A stretch of 64,000 nt of DNA from Myxococcota bacterium (GTDB lineage Bacteria; Myxococcota; XYA12-FULL-58-9; JALHOP01). Both the position numbers and the translations under genes were made by a program. The notes below the pieces were generated by a model, which was not told the origin of the DNA, did no database searches, and saw only the letters and a program-made list of their open reading frames with translations. Below, piece after piece: positions 7,137 through 17,036 of this stretch (within the stretch, counting starts at the first letter, position 1; each line of letters begins with the position of its first letter). The DNA is taken from contig JALHOP010000002.1 of NCBI GenBank assembly GCA_022842935.1, positions 62,001 to 126,000 on the forward strand, written 5' to 3'.

Positions 7137-9496
7137 TGGCGGGTCACCGTGAGGTCGAGGATGACCGCAACGACGGCGGCGACCACCACGCAGACCAGCG
7201 CATCAGTCAGTGCGAGCGGTTGCAAGGCGAAGAGCTCGCGCGCTGGGGCGAACGCGTAGAGCGCGCCTTGCCCGAACAATGAGATGACGACGATGCCAAC
7301 GAGCGGGAGCGCCGAGCGCAAGGGTCTCGTTCCACGGCCGAGTCCAATGCGGGCCAAAGCGCGAAAGAGCTCGCAAGCGACGACGAGCCCGAACGTGAGG
7401 CTACGGGCGTCCGCGAGACCACGAGCGTCGAGCGCCCAGTAGAAAAACGCCGCGCTGGCGGCGACCTGCAAGATGGCGCTCGCACCAACGCTCGACCACT
7501 GAGCGCGGCCAAGCAGGGGCTCACTCACGGGTCGCGGAGCCTTGGTCATCACGTCGGCGGAGGCGGGCAGCGTGATGAGCCCGAGTGCAGGGAGTCCGTC
7601 GGTCACCAAGTTGATCCAAAGGAGTTGCATAGGCACGAGCGGCAGCGGCCAGCCCGCAAGCGACGCGACCAGCATGAAGCCAAGCTCAGCCACGTTGCCA
7701 GACAACAGGTACACGAGCGAACGCCGGATTGCGTCGAAGATGTTGCGCCCTTCGCGGACGGCGTGGACGATGCTCGCGAAGTCGTCGTTGACGAGAACGA
7801 TGTCAGCGGCTTCGCGGGCGACTGCGGTTCCACCCTTGCCCATGGCGATACCAATGTGAGCCTCGCGCAGCGCGGGAGCATCGTTGACGCCATCCCCCGT
7901 CATCGCGACGATGGCACCGCTTGCCTTGCGGGCGCGGACGATCTCGAGCTTCTGGCGCGGCGTAATGCGAGCGTGGACCCGTTCCGCCGGCTCGCCATTC
8001 GCGTCGACGATGCCGAGCTCGGTTGCTATGGCACGCGCGGTCGCCGCGTGGTCGCCCGTGATCATGACAGTGACTATTCCCGCCTTGTATGCGTCTGCCA
8101 CAGCGGACATCGCATCGTTTCGAGGAGGGTCGGCGATGCCAATGAGGCCCAAGAACGTAAGGCCGCGTTCGTCGTTTCCCTGTCCGATGGCGACAGCGAG
8201 CACGCGCAGACCACGCGCTCCGAGTGTCGCGTTGGCGTCGAGTGCGCCGTCGGTGCCCGTGGCACACAAGGGCAAGACACTCTCGACCGCACCTTTCACG
8301 TATAACCTGTCGTCGGCGCGGAGGACGGCCATACGTCGCCGAACGTCGTCGAAGGCATGGGTTTCGACGCGCGGGTTGTCACGCTCGATGTCGGCACGGC
8401 GAATCCCGCGCTGAGCCGCTGCGGCAACGATGGCGACTTCCGTAGGATCGCCAAACCCTGTGGCCCCGTCCTCTGAAAGCTCGGCGTCGCAACACGCCGC
8501 GGCTGCCGCGATGACGGCGCGGTGGTCGGCCCCCCAAACGTCGCGAAGAGTCATGACGCCGGTGGTGAGCGTGCCGGTCTTGTCGGTGCAAATGACGGTC
8601 GTCGAGCCGAGAGTCTCGACGGCGTCGAGCTTGCGCACGAGAACGTCACGCTTGGCCATCCGCCGAACGCCGAGCGCAAGCGCAACGGTCACGACGGCGG
8701 GGAGGCCTTCGGGCACCGCGGCCACCGCCAAAGACACGGCGGCCAGGAAGATCTCGGTCGCGGGCACACCGCGTAAGACCGAGACCGTGGCGATGACAGC
8801 GACAACGGCGCAGGACACGACGATGAGGGTCCGCGTGAGCTGATTCACGCGACGTCGGAGCGGCGTCTCTTCCTCTTCGGCCTCCGTGACCATGCGGGCT
8901 ATGCCGCCGAGCTCTGTCTTCATACCCGTTCGGGCCACTTCGACGAGCGCGCTTCCGGTAGAGACGGCGCTACCCATGAACACCATCCGCTCGCGCGCCT
9001 CGTCGGCGTCGACACGTTTGGTGACCGGGACACTCTCTCCCGTCAACACGGCCTCGTTGACGCTCAGTCCATGCGACTCGACCACCACGCCATCGGCGGC
9101 GATCACGTCACCTGCCTCGACCACGAGCAAATCGCCGTCCACGACGCTCCGCCCGTCGATGGTCATCTGAACTCCGTCGCGGCGCACCCGAGCCTTGGGC
9201 GCGGTCATCGCCCGCAGGGCCTCGATGGCGCGCTCGGCGCGGTACTCTTGAACGAAACCGATGACGGCATTCAGGGCGACGATCGCGGCGATAGCCGAGG
9301 CGTCGACAAGCTCTCCTACCGCGGCCGACACCGCCGCCGCGGCGACCAAGAACCAAACGACCACCGACCCGAACTGCGACATGAACACGCGCATCGCGGA
9401 GACAGGTGGCTTGCCTGCAACCACGTTGGGACCGAGCTCGCGGAGGAGCTGTTCCGCTTGGGCGGACGTAAGGCCAGTCCGTGCTTTATCCGACAT
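7130..9496 (-). CDS. P2-type cation-transporting ATPase (Ca2+/PacL-like)
   Basis: 788 residues with the full P-type ATPase plan: an actuator domain with the TGES loop ([12 protein letters not shown], about 155), a fourth membrane helix with PEGLPA (typical of P2A Ca2+-type pumps), phosphorylation site DKTGTLTTG (about 310), the [11 protein letters not shown] hinge (about 555), and six C-terminal membrane segments. Cation specificity is not settled by the motif; Ca2+, Mn2+ or Na+ are possible. Start at 9496 has GAGGAG upstream. It is the last gene of the phosphoketolase-CBS-ATPase operon. The pairing with USP and CBS genes recalls CtpF in the mycobacterial DosR regulon. Confidence 0.88.
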   Translation of the reverse strand: MSDKARTGLTSAQAEQLLRELGPNVVAGKPPVSAMRVFMSQFGSVVVWFLVAAAAVSAAVGELVDASAIAAIVALNAVIGFVQEYRAERAIEALRAMTAPKARVRRDGVQMTIDGRSVVDGDLLVVEAGDVIAADGVVVESHGLSVNEAVLTGESVPVTKRVDADEARERMVFMGSAVSTGSALVEVARTGMKTELGGIARMVTEAEEEETPLRRRVNQLTRTLIVVSCAVVAVIATVSVLRGVPATEIFLAAVSLAVAAVPEGLPAVVTVALALGVRRMAKRDVLVRKLDAVETLGSTTVICTDKTGTLTTGVMTLRDVWGADHRAVIAAAAACCDAELSEDGATGFGDPTEVAIVAAAAQRGIRRADIERDNPRVETHAFDDVRRRMAVLRADDRLYVKGAVESVLPLCATGTDGALDANATLGARGLRVLAVAIGQGNDERGLTFLGLIGIADPPRNDAMSAVADAYKAGIVTVMITGDHAATARAIATELGIVDANGEPAERVHARITPRQKLEIVRARKASGAIVAMTGDGVNDAPALREAHIGIAMGKGGTAVAREAADIVLVNDDFASIVHAVREGRNIFDAIRRSLVYLLSGNVAELGFMLVASLAGWPLPLVPMQLLWINLVTDGLPALGLITLPASADVMTKAPRPVSEPLLGRAQWSSVGASAILQVAASAAFFYWALDARGLADARSLTFGLVVACELFRALARIGLGRGTRPLRSALPLVGIVVISLFGQGALYAFAPARELFALQPLALTDALVCVVVAAVVAVILDLTVTRHQ

Positions 9497-9536
9497 TCCA
9501 CTCCTCTACCGTCAACAGGCGGAAGCCTTGCGCCGT

Positions 9537-9941
9537 TCAGTCCGAACGCAGCACATCCGCCAAGGCCTTGCTCAAGTCTGTCGACGTGAGAATGCCGATC
9601 ACCCGTTGGTGCGACGTGACGACCGCCGACCCCAAGTGGTGGTTCGCCATGTGGAGCGCGACATCCGCCAGATACAGAGAGCCGTCCACGGCGTAGACGT
9701 CATTGCTCATGACTTGTTCGACGGGAACGGTCGCCTGCTCGCTGTCTGGCACGAGCCGGAGGTCGCGTTCCGAAACCATGCCGACGAGATGTCCGTCATC
9801 GAGTACAGGCAGATGGCGCGCCTCGATATCAATCATGAGCTGCCTCGCCTTGGCGACGCTTTGGTCGACGCCGACCGTGTGTGGTGAGGGCGTCATGTAG
9901 TCGCAGACCAGAGGCCGCGTACGGGGCTCGACCTTGCTCAT
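9537..9941 (-). CDS. CBS-domain pair protein
   Basis: 134 residues comprising one Bateman module: CBS1 (VCDYMTPSPHTVGVD to GMVSERDLRL) and CBS2 (VEQVMSNDVYAVDGS to IGILTSTDLSKAL). Two starts are possible: 9941, preceded by GGAGAAA, and 9974, preceded by GGGAG, which would add 11 residues; 9941 is taken because homology begins there. It lies 50 bp downstream of the phosphoketolase-family gene and 40 bp upstream of the cation ATPase gene, so the three form one operon. It may sense the adenylate state for its neighbours; that is inference. Confidence 0.87.
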   Translation of the reverse strand: MSKVEPRTRPLVCDYMTPSPHTVGVDQSVAKARQLMIDIEARHLPVLDDGHLVGMVSERDLRLVPDSEQATVPVEQVMSNDVYAVDGSLYLADVALHMANHHLGSAVVTSHQRVIGILTSTDLSKALADVLRSD

Positions 9942-9990
9942 GTGCTTTCTCCGATTTCCGTCGATGAACTGCATGCGATGCTCCCTTTTT

Positions 9991-12429
9991 TTAGAATGCC
10001 GTAAGCTTGGGCGTTGGTCGTGGAAGGGTCGCTGGCCACTCGGGCATATTGCGCAGCCAGGCTTGGGCGTCGGTTCCCAGCATGGTCGCAACGGCTTGAA
10101 CAGCATGCCTCCACGTACAGCCGTTGGCCTCCAACATGCCGTGGGTGTCGAGCGTGCCTCCGCGGTTGCGATAGCCCAGGAACACCGTTCGCGCCGGTCC
10201 CAGGTCGATGGCGCGCAGAACGCCGGCGAATGGTTCTGGGTGACCATGAACGAGCACGACACGTGCCGAAGTATCAACCGGAAACAGCGCTTCTCGCTTC
10301 TCCGCGACGGTGACGAAAGCCGCTTCGGTCGCATCGCGCGGGATCCGGAAACGACCTGGCTCCATGATATAGGTCACCAAACAAGCGATACCCGCGTGCT
10401 CGAGAACGCCAGCCGCACGCCGGGCCTCCTCGAGCTGATATGCGCCGACCGCGACGAGCTGAACGCGTGCGCCGCGCTCACCACTGACGTGCGCCGCCCC
10501 GTCGCTCGCGAGCCTGCAGGCCTCTTCTCCATGGAAGACGTGCGGCATCGGTCGCTTGGCGACAACGAGGTTCCAGATCTGGCCACGTTGGCGATACGCA
10601 TGACGGATCGCTTCGACGGCGGTGTTCCAGTCAGCGGGGAACAACACGCGGGCGCTGTCCGACATCTCCTGCATGAGCGCCTCGCACAACGTGGGGTCCT
10701 GGTGCGACTGCTCGTTTTTTCCGTTCTCCCAAAGATGCGACGTCGAGACGACCGGCACGGACAGCCAGCGCGGCCCGCAGCCGGCTTCACGCTGATGACG
10801 TGCGAAGATGATCTCTTGCCGAAGGGCGCCGAGCATCTTCACCGCGAACGCCTCATAAGAGACCACCAGATTGATGCCGGCTTTGTTGCCCAGCGCTGCG
10901 CACACCACGGCTTCTTCGTTGAGCGCCGTAATCACGGCGCCATCTACCGCTTCGGGTGCGCCCGGCTCGGGCTCACACACGCGATGGCGGAGTCGCACGA
11001 GTGTCTTGTGCATGTGATTGCTGTCCATCTCGTCGGGATTTCCGACGCGCGGCCGCAGACCGGGATTGCGCTCGAGGATCTGCGCGAATGTCGCGTCAAG
11101 CCCCTCCATCGCGGAGGCAGGAGCGTCGTCGTGACAACACCAAAGTGGGGGCGCCATCACGGCCTCTGCGGGGTCGCGTGAAGCCATCGGGTGCGCGAGC
11201 TCGCGCCGGCGATGCTGCTCGGCGTGGTTGCGAAAACTCTCAGTGGCGGCAGTGAGCTCCGCAGGCGATACCCAAAGGGCCCGCGCGCCAGCGTTGAACT
11301 CGGCGAGAGCCGCGGGATCATCGTTTGGGTTGCCCTGGAGTGGAAGGTTGTGGGCGCGGTTGGTTCCAGCCCCCGGGAAGCCGTAGCCCTTCTCTGTCTC
11401 CGCAATAACGTACGGCAGCGGAACCGGGTAGCTCCCCTTTCCGGCAGCTACCGCATGGCCAGCGGCGGCGAGACGTTCTTCTGCGTCCAGAATGGACCAC
11501 GCGAATGCCGCTGGGTCGCGCCCGTCGATGACCAGAGGGTCGAAGCCGTTGATGCGGAGATGTTCCATCATCCAGCGCGTCCCACCTTCCTGACTCATGG
11601 TCGTGCGCTGGTCGATACGCCGGCCGTTGGCGATCATGATGGGCGTGACTAGGCCCGAGTCTTCGGCACGCCAGTAGCGAGGAGCCCAATCGCTGCCGCG
11701 CTGTTCCTCGAACGCTCCATCGCTGAGGAACGCGACGAGGCTCTCGCCGCGCAGCGGCATGTGGACGTAGGTGAGCTCGGCGAAACCCAGATAGCCGCCC
11801 TCCATCACACCCCCGGCGGTGTGCGCGTTGACGTGACTCCCGAGAGGCGTGGCCGGAACGCCGCTCGCGTCGAGTTGGTAGCTATAGAAGTCGCTGGCCA
11901 ACCGTGAGAGCCCAGCGTCGCTCACGTCATACCGCCTGCCGTGTTCGTAGCCGGTATTGCCGACCAGCACGTTCACCGCGTCGATCGCCGCGACGCAGTG
12001 TCCCTGGCCCATGATCCAACCGCGGGTGCTTCCCGTGAGGGCATTGGCCAGTAGGTAGCCAACGTACGCAGGCACCATGTTTAGGGCGCCGCCGGTGTGA
12101 CCCTCGGGCCGGGCTTTCATGTCGGCGTGGGTAAGCGGCGAGCCGTCGAGGCGGACCCGCGTCGCGTAGGTCATGTGCGCGACCATCCACATACCGGCGC
12201 TCGCCAAGCGATCGGCGGCACTGAGAAGCGCGAAGATCTTCGCAGGGGGCACTTTGTTACGCGTCGACAACAGGTCGACGAGCTCGTGCATACGGATCTG
12301 CGTCGCTTCGCTATGACGGATGATTCCGAAGCCGGCAGCCCACACGGCAAAATCACGCGACGTGCTGCGGTAGAGGGTCGCGTGTTCATGCGTGAGCGCG
12401 CGCTCGGTGGTTTCTGCTGAGACCGACAT
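9991..12429 (-). CDS. Phosphoketolase-family enzyme (thiamine diphosphate)
   Basis: 812 residues, the length of xylulose-5-phosphate/fructose-6-phosphate phosphoketolases. The thiamine-diphosphate region is recognisable (YLANALTGSTRGWIMGQGH, then VAFLSDGAFEEQ), as are a middle Pyr-like domain (from about 500) and a C-terminal domain with GHPEPF. Several canonical stretches are altered: IMIANGRRIDQRTTM stands where typical enzymes have HLNGYKIANPT. It is therefore a divergent branch (some members are labelled xylulose-5-phosphate 3-epimerase) and its exact substrate is uncertain. A true phosphoketolase would yield acetyl phosphate for ATP. The start at 12429 has GAGGAG 5-11 bp upstream and sits 20 nt after the predicted sigma-54 start site. 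Confidence 0.8.
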   Translation of the reverse strand: MSVSAETTERALTHEHATLYRSTSRDFAVWAAGFGIIRHSEATQIRMHELVDLLSTRNKVPPAKIFALLSAADRLASAGMWMVAHMTYATRVRLDGSPLTHADMKARPEGHTGGALNMVPAYVGYLLANALTGSTRGWIMGQGHCVAAIDAVNVLVGNTGYEHGRRYDVSDAGLSRLASDFYSYQLDASGVPATPLGSHVNAHTAGGVMEGGYLGFAELTYVHMPLRGESLVAFLSDGAFEEQRGSDWAPRYWRAEDSGLVTPIMIANGRRIDQRTTMSQEGGTRWMMEHLRINGFDPLVIDGRDPAAFAWSILDAEERLAAAGHAVAAGKGSYPVPLPYVIAETEKGYGFPGAGTNRAHNLPLQGNPNDDPAALAEFNAGARALWVSPAELTAATESFRNHAEQHRRRELAHPMASRDPAEAVMAPPLWCCHDDAPASAMEGLDATFAQILERNPGLRPRVGNPDEMDSNHMHKTLVRLRHRVCEPEPGAPEAVDGAVITALNEEAVVCAALGNKAGINLVVSYEAFAVKMLGALRQEIIFARHQREAGCGPRWLSVPVVSTSHLWENGKNEQSHQDPTLCEALMQEMSDSARVLFPADWNTAVEAIRHAYRQRGQIWNLVVAKRPMPHVFHGEEACRLASDGAAHVSGERGARVQLVAVGAYQLEEARRAAGVLEHAGIACLVTYIMEPGRFRIPRDATEAAFVTVAEKREALFPVDTSARVVLVHGHPEPFAGVLRAIDLGPARTVFLGYRNRGGTLDTHGMLEANGCTWRHAVQAVATMLGTDAQAWLRNMPEWPATLPRPTPKLTAF

Positions 12430-12459
12430 CGGGGCTCCTCGGTGGTGTGCTCGCCGTCG

Positions 12460-12476
12460 TGCAGGACGCGAGCCAA
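12460..12476 (-). promoter_or_regulatory. Sigma-54 promoter of the phosphoketolase operon
   Basis: On the minus strand TTGGCTCGCGTCCTGCA gives GG-N10-GC with TTGGC. Transcription would begin near 12449, 20 nt before the ATG at 12429. Confidence 0.65.
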
Positions 12477-12505
12477 TACCAACCACCTCCCGCACATCGG
12501 CGTTC

Positions 12506-12520
12506 TCGCTAAGGATGCGC
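12506..12520. promoter_or_regulatory. Degenerate operator copy, phosphoketolase side
   Basis: TCGCTAAGGATGCGC matches nCGCA-N5-TGCGn at seven of eight fixed positions. It is centred 39 bp before the -24 GG of the minus-strand promoter. Confidence 0.4.
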
Positions 12521-12549
12521 GCGACGAAAGCCGACCCAACGCGTGCTTC

Positions 12550-12612
12550 GCGCAATTCCTGCGCCGTGCGTCAGTTCGGCGCGCAGGTCTTGCGGCGCCG
12601 CAAGCTCTGCGC
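12550..12612. promoter_or_regulatory. Triple operator between divergent phosphoketolase and cbb3 operons
   Basis: Three exact dyads: GCGCAATTCCTGCGC (12550-12564), GCGCAGGTCTTGCGG (12581-12595) and CCGCAAGCTCTGCGC (12598-12612). The first two centres are 31 bp apart. The cluster lies between two outward-facing sigma-54 promoters, so it can serve both operons. Confidence 0.8.
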
Positions 12613-12646
12613 GGCCCTCCAGGCGGCCGCATTGGGCGAATCGACG

Positions 12647-12663
12647 TTGGCCCGTAGGTTGCT
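12647..12663 (+). promoter_or_regulatory. Sigma-54 promoter of the cbb3 oxidase operon
   Basis: TTGGCCCGTAGGTTGCT is close to the full -24/-12 consensus. Transcription would start near 12674; a CGGAGAG ribosome site then precedes the ATG at 12705. Confidence 0.8.
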
Positions 12664-12704
12664 TAACCGCCGATCGCGTTTTTCGTATCGCCCCCGGAGA
12701 GTTC

Positions 12705-14948
12705 ATGGAGTCGCGTTTGGATCGTTTCACTTATGATGATGCAATCGTACGCAAGTTCGTAACGGCGACGATTGTTTGGGGCGTCGTCGCGATGCTCGCC
12801 GGTCTGCTGCTCGCCACACAGCTCGCCGTGCCGCAGATGAACCTCGGTCTCCCCTTCACGAGCTTCGGGCGCCTCCGGCCGCTGCACACGAACGCCGCGA
12901 TCTTTGCATTCGCGGGCAACGCGATTTTCTCCGCGGTCTACTACTCGAGCCAACGACTGCTCAAAGCACGCATGTTCAGCGACCGCTTGAGCGCGTTTCA
13001 CTTCTGGGGCTGGCAAGCCATCATCGTCGCCGCAGCAGTAACGCTTCCGCTCGGATTCACGCAGGCCAAAGAGTACGCGGAGCTCGAGTGGCCAATCGAC
13101 ATCGCCATCGCGGTCGTATGGATCGCCTTCGCGGTGAACTTCTTCGGCACCATCGCCAAGCGCCGCGAACGGCACCTTTACGTCGCGCTCTGGTTCTATA
13201 TCGCAAGCATCGTCACAGTTGCCGTGCTCCACGTTTTCAACAGCATGGCGCTACCAGCGGGGTGGCTGAAGAGCTACTCGGTGTACGCCGGCGTTCAAGA
13301 CGCCTTCATGCAGTGGTGGTACGGCCACAACGCCGTCGCGTTCTTCCTGACCACGCCCTTTCTGGGCCTCATGTACTATTTCTTGCCGAAGGCTGCCGAG
13401 CGTCCGGTCTACTCCTACAAGCTCTCGATTCTGCACTTCTGGTCGCTGGTCTTCATCTACATCTGGGCGGGTCCTCACCACCTGCACTACACCGCTTTAC
13501 CGGAGTGGGCCTCCACCCTCGGCATGATCTTCTCGGTCATGCTCTGGATGCCGTCATGGGGCGGCATGATCAATGGCCTCCTCACGCTACGCGGGGCCTG
13601 GGGCAAAGTCGCGACCGACCCGGTCCTCAAGTTCTTCGTCGTCGGCATCACCTTTTACGGCATGTCGACCTTCGAAGGTCCGCTATTGTCAATCAAGAGC
13701 GTCAACGCTTTAGCGCACTACACTGACTGGATCATCGCCCATGTGCACAGCGGCGCGCTCGGCTGGAACGGTTTCATGACGTTCGGCATGCTGTACTGGC
13801 TCACCCCACGCCTCTTCCAGACCAGCAAGCTATGGAGTCAGCGTCTCGCCGCCGCGCACTTCTGGGTCGGCACCGTCGGCATGCTGCTCTACATCGTCGC
13901 CATGTACACGAGCGGCGTCACTCAGGGCTTGATGTGGCTCGCCTTCGACAAGACGGGGCGACTGTCGTACCCGGACTTCGTCGAGACCGTCGTGCGCATC
14001 ATCCCGATGTATTGGGTCCGCGCCGTCGGCGGCGCCCTCTACCTCACGGGCGTGCTCATGGGCTCGTTCAATATCTTCATGACCTGGCGGTCGCGTCCCA
14101 AGACGTACGAGGAGATCATCGTCGAGGCGGCACCACTCGGGCCCGACAACTTGCCCAAACGTGCGGAGCCCACGGCGCTCGAAAAGGCGGGCGTCCACGT
14201 ATTCGGCCGCAAGATCGACTACTTCACCGAGGCCAATTGGCATCGCTTGTGGGAGCGCAAACCCTTCAAGTTCACGGTGTGGGTCACCATCGCCGTACTC
14301 GTCGCCTCGGGCTTCGAGGTACTACCCACGTTCCTCATCCGCTCGAACGTACCCTCTATCGCGTCCGTCAAGCCTTACACGCCGCTCGAGTTGATGGGTC
14401 GCGACATCTACATCGCCGAGGGCTGTTACAACTGCCACTCGCAGATGGTGCGCCCCCTGCGCGCCGAAACCGAGCGCTACGGCGAGTACAGCAAGGCCGG
14501 CGAGTTCGTCTACGACCACCCCTTCCAGTGGGGCTCGCGTCGCATCGGTCCCGACCTCGCGCGTCTTGGCGGCAAGTACCCGCACCTGTGGCACGTGCGC
14601 CACATGGAGAACCCCCGCGACATCAACCCGCAATCGATCATGCCGACGTATGCCTGGCTGCTCTCGGACGACATCGACTTCTCCGTGGTGCAGCAACGGG
14701 TCGATGCGATGGCAATGCTCGGCGTGCCTTACGGCGACGCGGTCCTCACCGCCGAGAAGACGGCGCGCGAGCAGGCGTCGCTCATTGCACGCGAGATCGA
14801 GGAGCAAAGAGGGCCGGCGGGTCTCGGCGGCAAGCAGATCGTAGCGCTCATCGCCTACATGCAGCGCCTTGGCGTCGATATCCGCACGCCAGTGGCTGAG
14901 CCATCTTCTCCGACCGCTAACGCAAACAAGCAAGGAGCAAGCAAGTGA
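12705..14948 (+). CDS. ccoNO: cbb3-type cytochrome c oxidase, fused subunits I and II
   Basis: 747 residues combining CcoN and CcoO. The first about 480 residues are the 12-helix oxidase core, with heme/Cu ligands visible: RPLHTNA for low-spin heme, WYGHNAVAF and GPHHLHY for CuB, and AHVHSGALGWN for the two late His ligands. After a linker, one membrane helix (about 525-545) leads to a CcoO-like monoheme domain with CYNCH at about 573-577 and RIGPDLAR. Separate ccoN and ccoO genes are the common form; NO fusions occur in some deltaproteobacteria and relatives. The complex reduces O2 with high affinity. First gene of an eight-gene operon, overlapping ccoQ by 4 bp. Confidence 0.95.
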   Translation: MESRLDRFTYDDAIVRKFVTATIVWGVVAMLAGLLLATQLAVPQMNLGLPFTSFGRLRPLHTNAAIFAFAGNAIFSAVYYSSQRLLKARMFSDRLSAFHFWGWQAIIVAAAVTLPLGFTQAKEYAELEWPIDIAIAVVWIAFAVNFFGTIAKRRERHLYVALWFYIASIVTVAVLHVFNSMALPAGWLKSYSVYAGVQDAFMQWWYGHNAVAFFLTTPFLGLMYYFLPKAAERPVYSYKLSILHFWSLVFIYIWAGPHHLHYTALPEWASTLGMIFSVMLWMPSWGGMINGLLTLRGAWGKVATDPVLKFFVVGITFYGMSTFEGPLLSIKSVNALAHYTDWIIAHVHSGALGWNGFMTFGMLYWLTPRLFQTSKLWSQRLAAAHFWVGTVGMLLYIVAMYTSGVTQGLMWLAFDKTGRLSYPDFVETVVRIIPMYWVRAVGGALYLTGVLMGSFNIFMTWRSRPKTYEEIIVEAAPLGPDNLPKRAEPTALEKAGVHVFGRKIDYFTEANWHRLWERKPFKFTVWVTIAVLVASGFEVLPTFLIRSNVPSIASVKPYTPLELMGRDIYIAEGCYNCHSQMVRPLRAETERYGEYSKAGEFVYDHPFQWGSRRIGPDLARLGGKYPHLWHVRHMENPRDINPQSIMPTYAWLLSDDIDFSVVQQRVDAMAMLGVPYGDAVLTAEKTAREQASLIAREIEEQRGPAGLGGKQIVALIAYMQRLGVDIRTPVAEPSSPTANANKQGASK

Positions 14949-15133
14949 AGCTCTCGGACGTCGTCAGTCACGCCGGTTTGGCGTTCTACGCCGAAGTGGC
15001 TCTCGTCATCTTCGCGGCCGTCTTTCTGTCGGTCGTGGCGTATCTGTTCATCCGCGGGAGCGACCTGCAGACGCTGGCGGCGCTCCCACTCGCCGACGAT
15101 GTGGCGGCGAAGGTCGAGGTAAAGCAGTCATGA
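14945..15133 (+). CDS. ccoQ: cbb3 oxidase small subunit CcoQ
   Basis: 62 residues with one membrane helix (about 14-37, FYAEVALVIFAAVFLSVVAYLF) and a short charged tail, the usual form of CcoQ, which stabilises the cbb3 complex. Identity rests mainly on position: it overlaps ccoNO by 4 bp and ccoP by 4 bp. Sequence conservation in this family is low. Confidence 0.8.
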   Translation: MKLSDVVSHAGLAFYAEVALVIFAAVFLSVVAYLFIRGSDLQTLAALPLADDVAAKVEVKQS

Positions 15134-15696
15134 GCTCGACGAGCCACGGTGATGATCACGTTTACGACGGCATTCGCGAGCTCGACAATCCGATGCCAAC
15201 TTGGTGGGTGGCGTTGTGGTTCGTCACCATCGCCTTCTCTTACTTCTACGTCGTTCACATGGGCGAAGACGGAAGCGGGGTGCTCGACGCGTATAAGGTC
15301 GCAGTAAACGAGCAAGCCGCGCGTGATGCAGCGGCGGCGCTGGCTCTCGGCGATGTAAGCGAGAGCTCGCTCGCCGTGCTCGGCAAGGACCCCGCGACGA
15401 TGACCCAAGCGCGCGCAAAGTTCGTCAGCACCTGTTCCGTTTGCCACGGCGAACGCGGTGAGGGTGGCATCGGTCCGAACCTCACCGACCGCTACTGGAA
15501 GAACTGCGAAGGCGATCTCGTCGGTATTCATCGCACCATCGACCTCGGCGTTCCGACACGTGGTATGCCAGCGTGGGGCAAGCAGCTCGACCCGATCGAA
15601 GTGCGCAAGCTAGCGGCTTATGTCGGTACGCTCGCGGGCACCAACGCCGAAGGTGGTAAGGCCCCTGAAGGCCACGAGGTCGCGGTGCGCAAATGA
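15130..15696 (+). CDS. ccoP: cbb3 oxidase subunit CcoP, monoheme form
   Basis: 188 residues. The N-terminus has the CcoP opening YDGIRELDNPMPTWW and one membrane helix (about 25-44). A linker and a single cytochrome c domain follow, with CSVCHGERGEGGIGPNL (CSVCH at 102-106) and a distal Met in RGMPAWG. Typical CcoP is about 290-300 residues with two hemes, so one heme domain is missing here. The reading frame is clean, so this looks like a real short form rather than a broken gene. Overlaps ccoQ and ccoG by 4 bp each. Confidence 0.9.
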   Translation: MSSTSHGDDHVYDGIRELDNPMPTWWVALWFVTIAFSYFYVVHMGEDGSGVLDAYKVAVNEQAARDAAAALALGDVSESSLAVLGKDPATMTQARAKFVSTCSVCHGERGEGGIGPNLTDRYWKNCEGDLVGIHRTIDLGVPTRGMPAWGKQLDPIEVRKLAAYVGTLAGTNAEGGKAPEGHEVAVRK

Positions 15697-17036
15697 GCAC
15701 ACCGACGAAGGCAACGGATGTGCTCGCGACCCTGGGAGCGGACGGTTCCCGGCGGTGGTTGCGCCCAAAGCTTGCGCGCGGCCGCTTCCTCACCGCGCGT
15801 ACCATCGTGGGCTACATTCTAATTGCATTCTTCGTAACCATGCCGTTTGTCCGCATCGGCGGACACCCAGGCATGCGTATCGACCTTCCGGGACGTAAAC
15901 TCTACATCCTGGGCGCCGTCTTTCACGCAACGGATACGTTTGCGCTGATGGCCTTCCTCATCAGTGCTTTCACCACCGTGTTTTTGGCGACCGCGTTGGT
16001 CGGGCGCGGCTGGTGCGGGTGGGCGTGCCCACAGACGGTCTATCTCGAGCTCGTCTACCGTCCGCTCCAGCGACTCTTCGAGGGTAAGGGGTACAGCAAA
16101 GGTGCGCCGACCGTGGCCGCCCGCGCCATTACCCTCGCGGTCTACGCGGTCATTTCCTTTGGCCTCGGTAACGTGTTCGTCGCTTACTTCATGGGCGGTG
16201 AAGGTCTCGCGCTCGCGCTGTTTAGGTCCCCCCGACTCGCGCCCACCGAGTTCACCGCCATGTTGGCGACCAGCGCGTTGGTCTTCGTCGACTTCGCCTG
16301 GTTCCGCGAACAGATGTGCCAGGTCGCCTGCCCCTACGCGCGACTCCAGTCGGCCCTCGTCGACAAGGACAGCTTGGTCGTCGCCTATGATGCCGAGCGC
16401 GGCGAGCCACGCGGCAAGCCCAAAGAAGGAAACGGTGATTGCATCGACTGCGCTGCGTGCGTCCGCGTATGTCCCGCGGGGATCGACATTCGTAATGGCG
16501 CGCAGCTCGAATGCATCCAGTGCGCTCAATGCGCCGACGCTTGCGACGTCGTGATGGTGAAGCTCGGCAAGCCGCGCGGCTTGGTCGGCTACAAGGCGCC
16601 GCCCGCGCGGCGAATCCTACGACCGCGCGTCCTTCTTTATGTCGCGGTCATCGGGTCGGCGCTCACGTCTCTCACGGTGTTCGCGAGAAACCGCGCCGCG
16701 TTTGATATCACCGTGCTACGCGTGAGCGGCCTGCCCTATCAGATGATGCCCGACGGCACGGTCGCAAACCCGTATCGCCTCAAGATCGAAAATCGCAGCG
16801 AGCAGCCGTTGCAGACCCACCTCGAGCTTCAAGACTCAGCGGCGCGGCTCATCGCCGAGCAAATCGACACGACCATCGCGCCAGAAGAGTCGCGGACGCT
16901 CAACATCGTGGTCGCGTTGCCCGCAGAGCGGTTCGAACGCGGGAGCGCCGCGGTCACGCTGAAAGTCACGGCGGGCGGTGTCGAACGGGAAGTTCCCGTA
17001 AGGCTCCTCGGTCCCAGCCAAGGAGCGACACCATGA
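15693..17036 (+). CDS. ccoG: cbb3 oxidase assembly ferredoxin-like protein CcoG
   Basis: 447 residues. Several membrane helices in the first half include GRGWCGWACPQTVYLELVYRPLQ, characteristic of CcoG/RdxA/FixG. Two 4Fe-4S binding motifs follow (CIDCAACVRVCP and CIQCAQCADACD, about 250-285), then a further helix and an Ig-like C-terminal domain. CcoG is proposed to reduce copper for insertion into cbb3 oxidase. Overlaps ccoP and ccoH by 4 bp. Confidence 0.93.
   Translation: MSTPTKATDVLATLGADGSRRWLRPKLARGRFLTARTIVGYILIAFFVTMPFVRIGGHPGMRIDLPGRKLYILGAVFHATDTFALMAFLISAFTTVFLATALVGRGWCGWACPQTVYLELVYRPLQRLFEGKGYSKGAPTVAARAITLAVYAVISFGLGNVFVAYFMGGEGLALALFRSPRLAPTEFTAMLATSALVFVDFAWFREQMCQVACPYARLQSALVDKDSLVVAYDAERGEPRGKPKEGNGDCIDCAACVRVCPAGIDIRNGAQLECIQCAQCADACDVVMVKLGKPRGLVGYKAPPARRILRPRVLLYVAVIGSALTSLTVFARNRAAFDITVLRVSGLPYQMMPDGTVANPYRLKIENRSEQPLQTHLELQDSAARLIAEQIDTTIAPEESRTLNIVVALPAERFERGSAAVTLKVTAGGVEREVPVRLLGPSQGATP

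Noticed and set aside
9991..12429. Naming the phosphoketolase-family gene xfp/xpkA
   Set aside because: Several conserved stretches are changed, so the symbol would claim more than the sequence shows.
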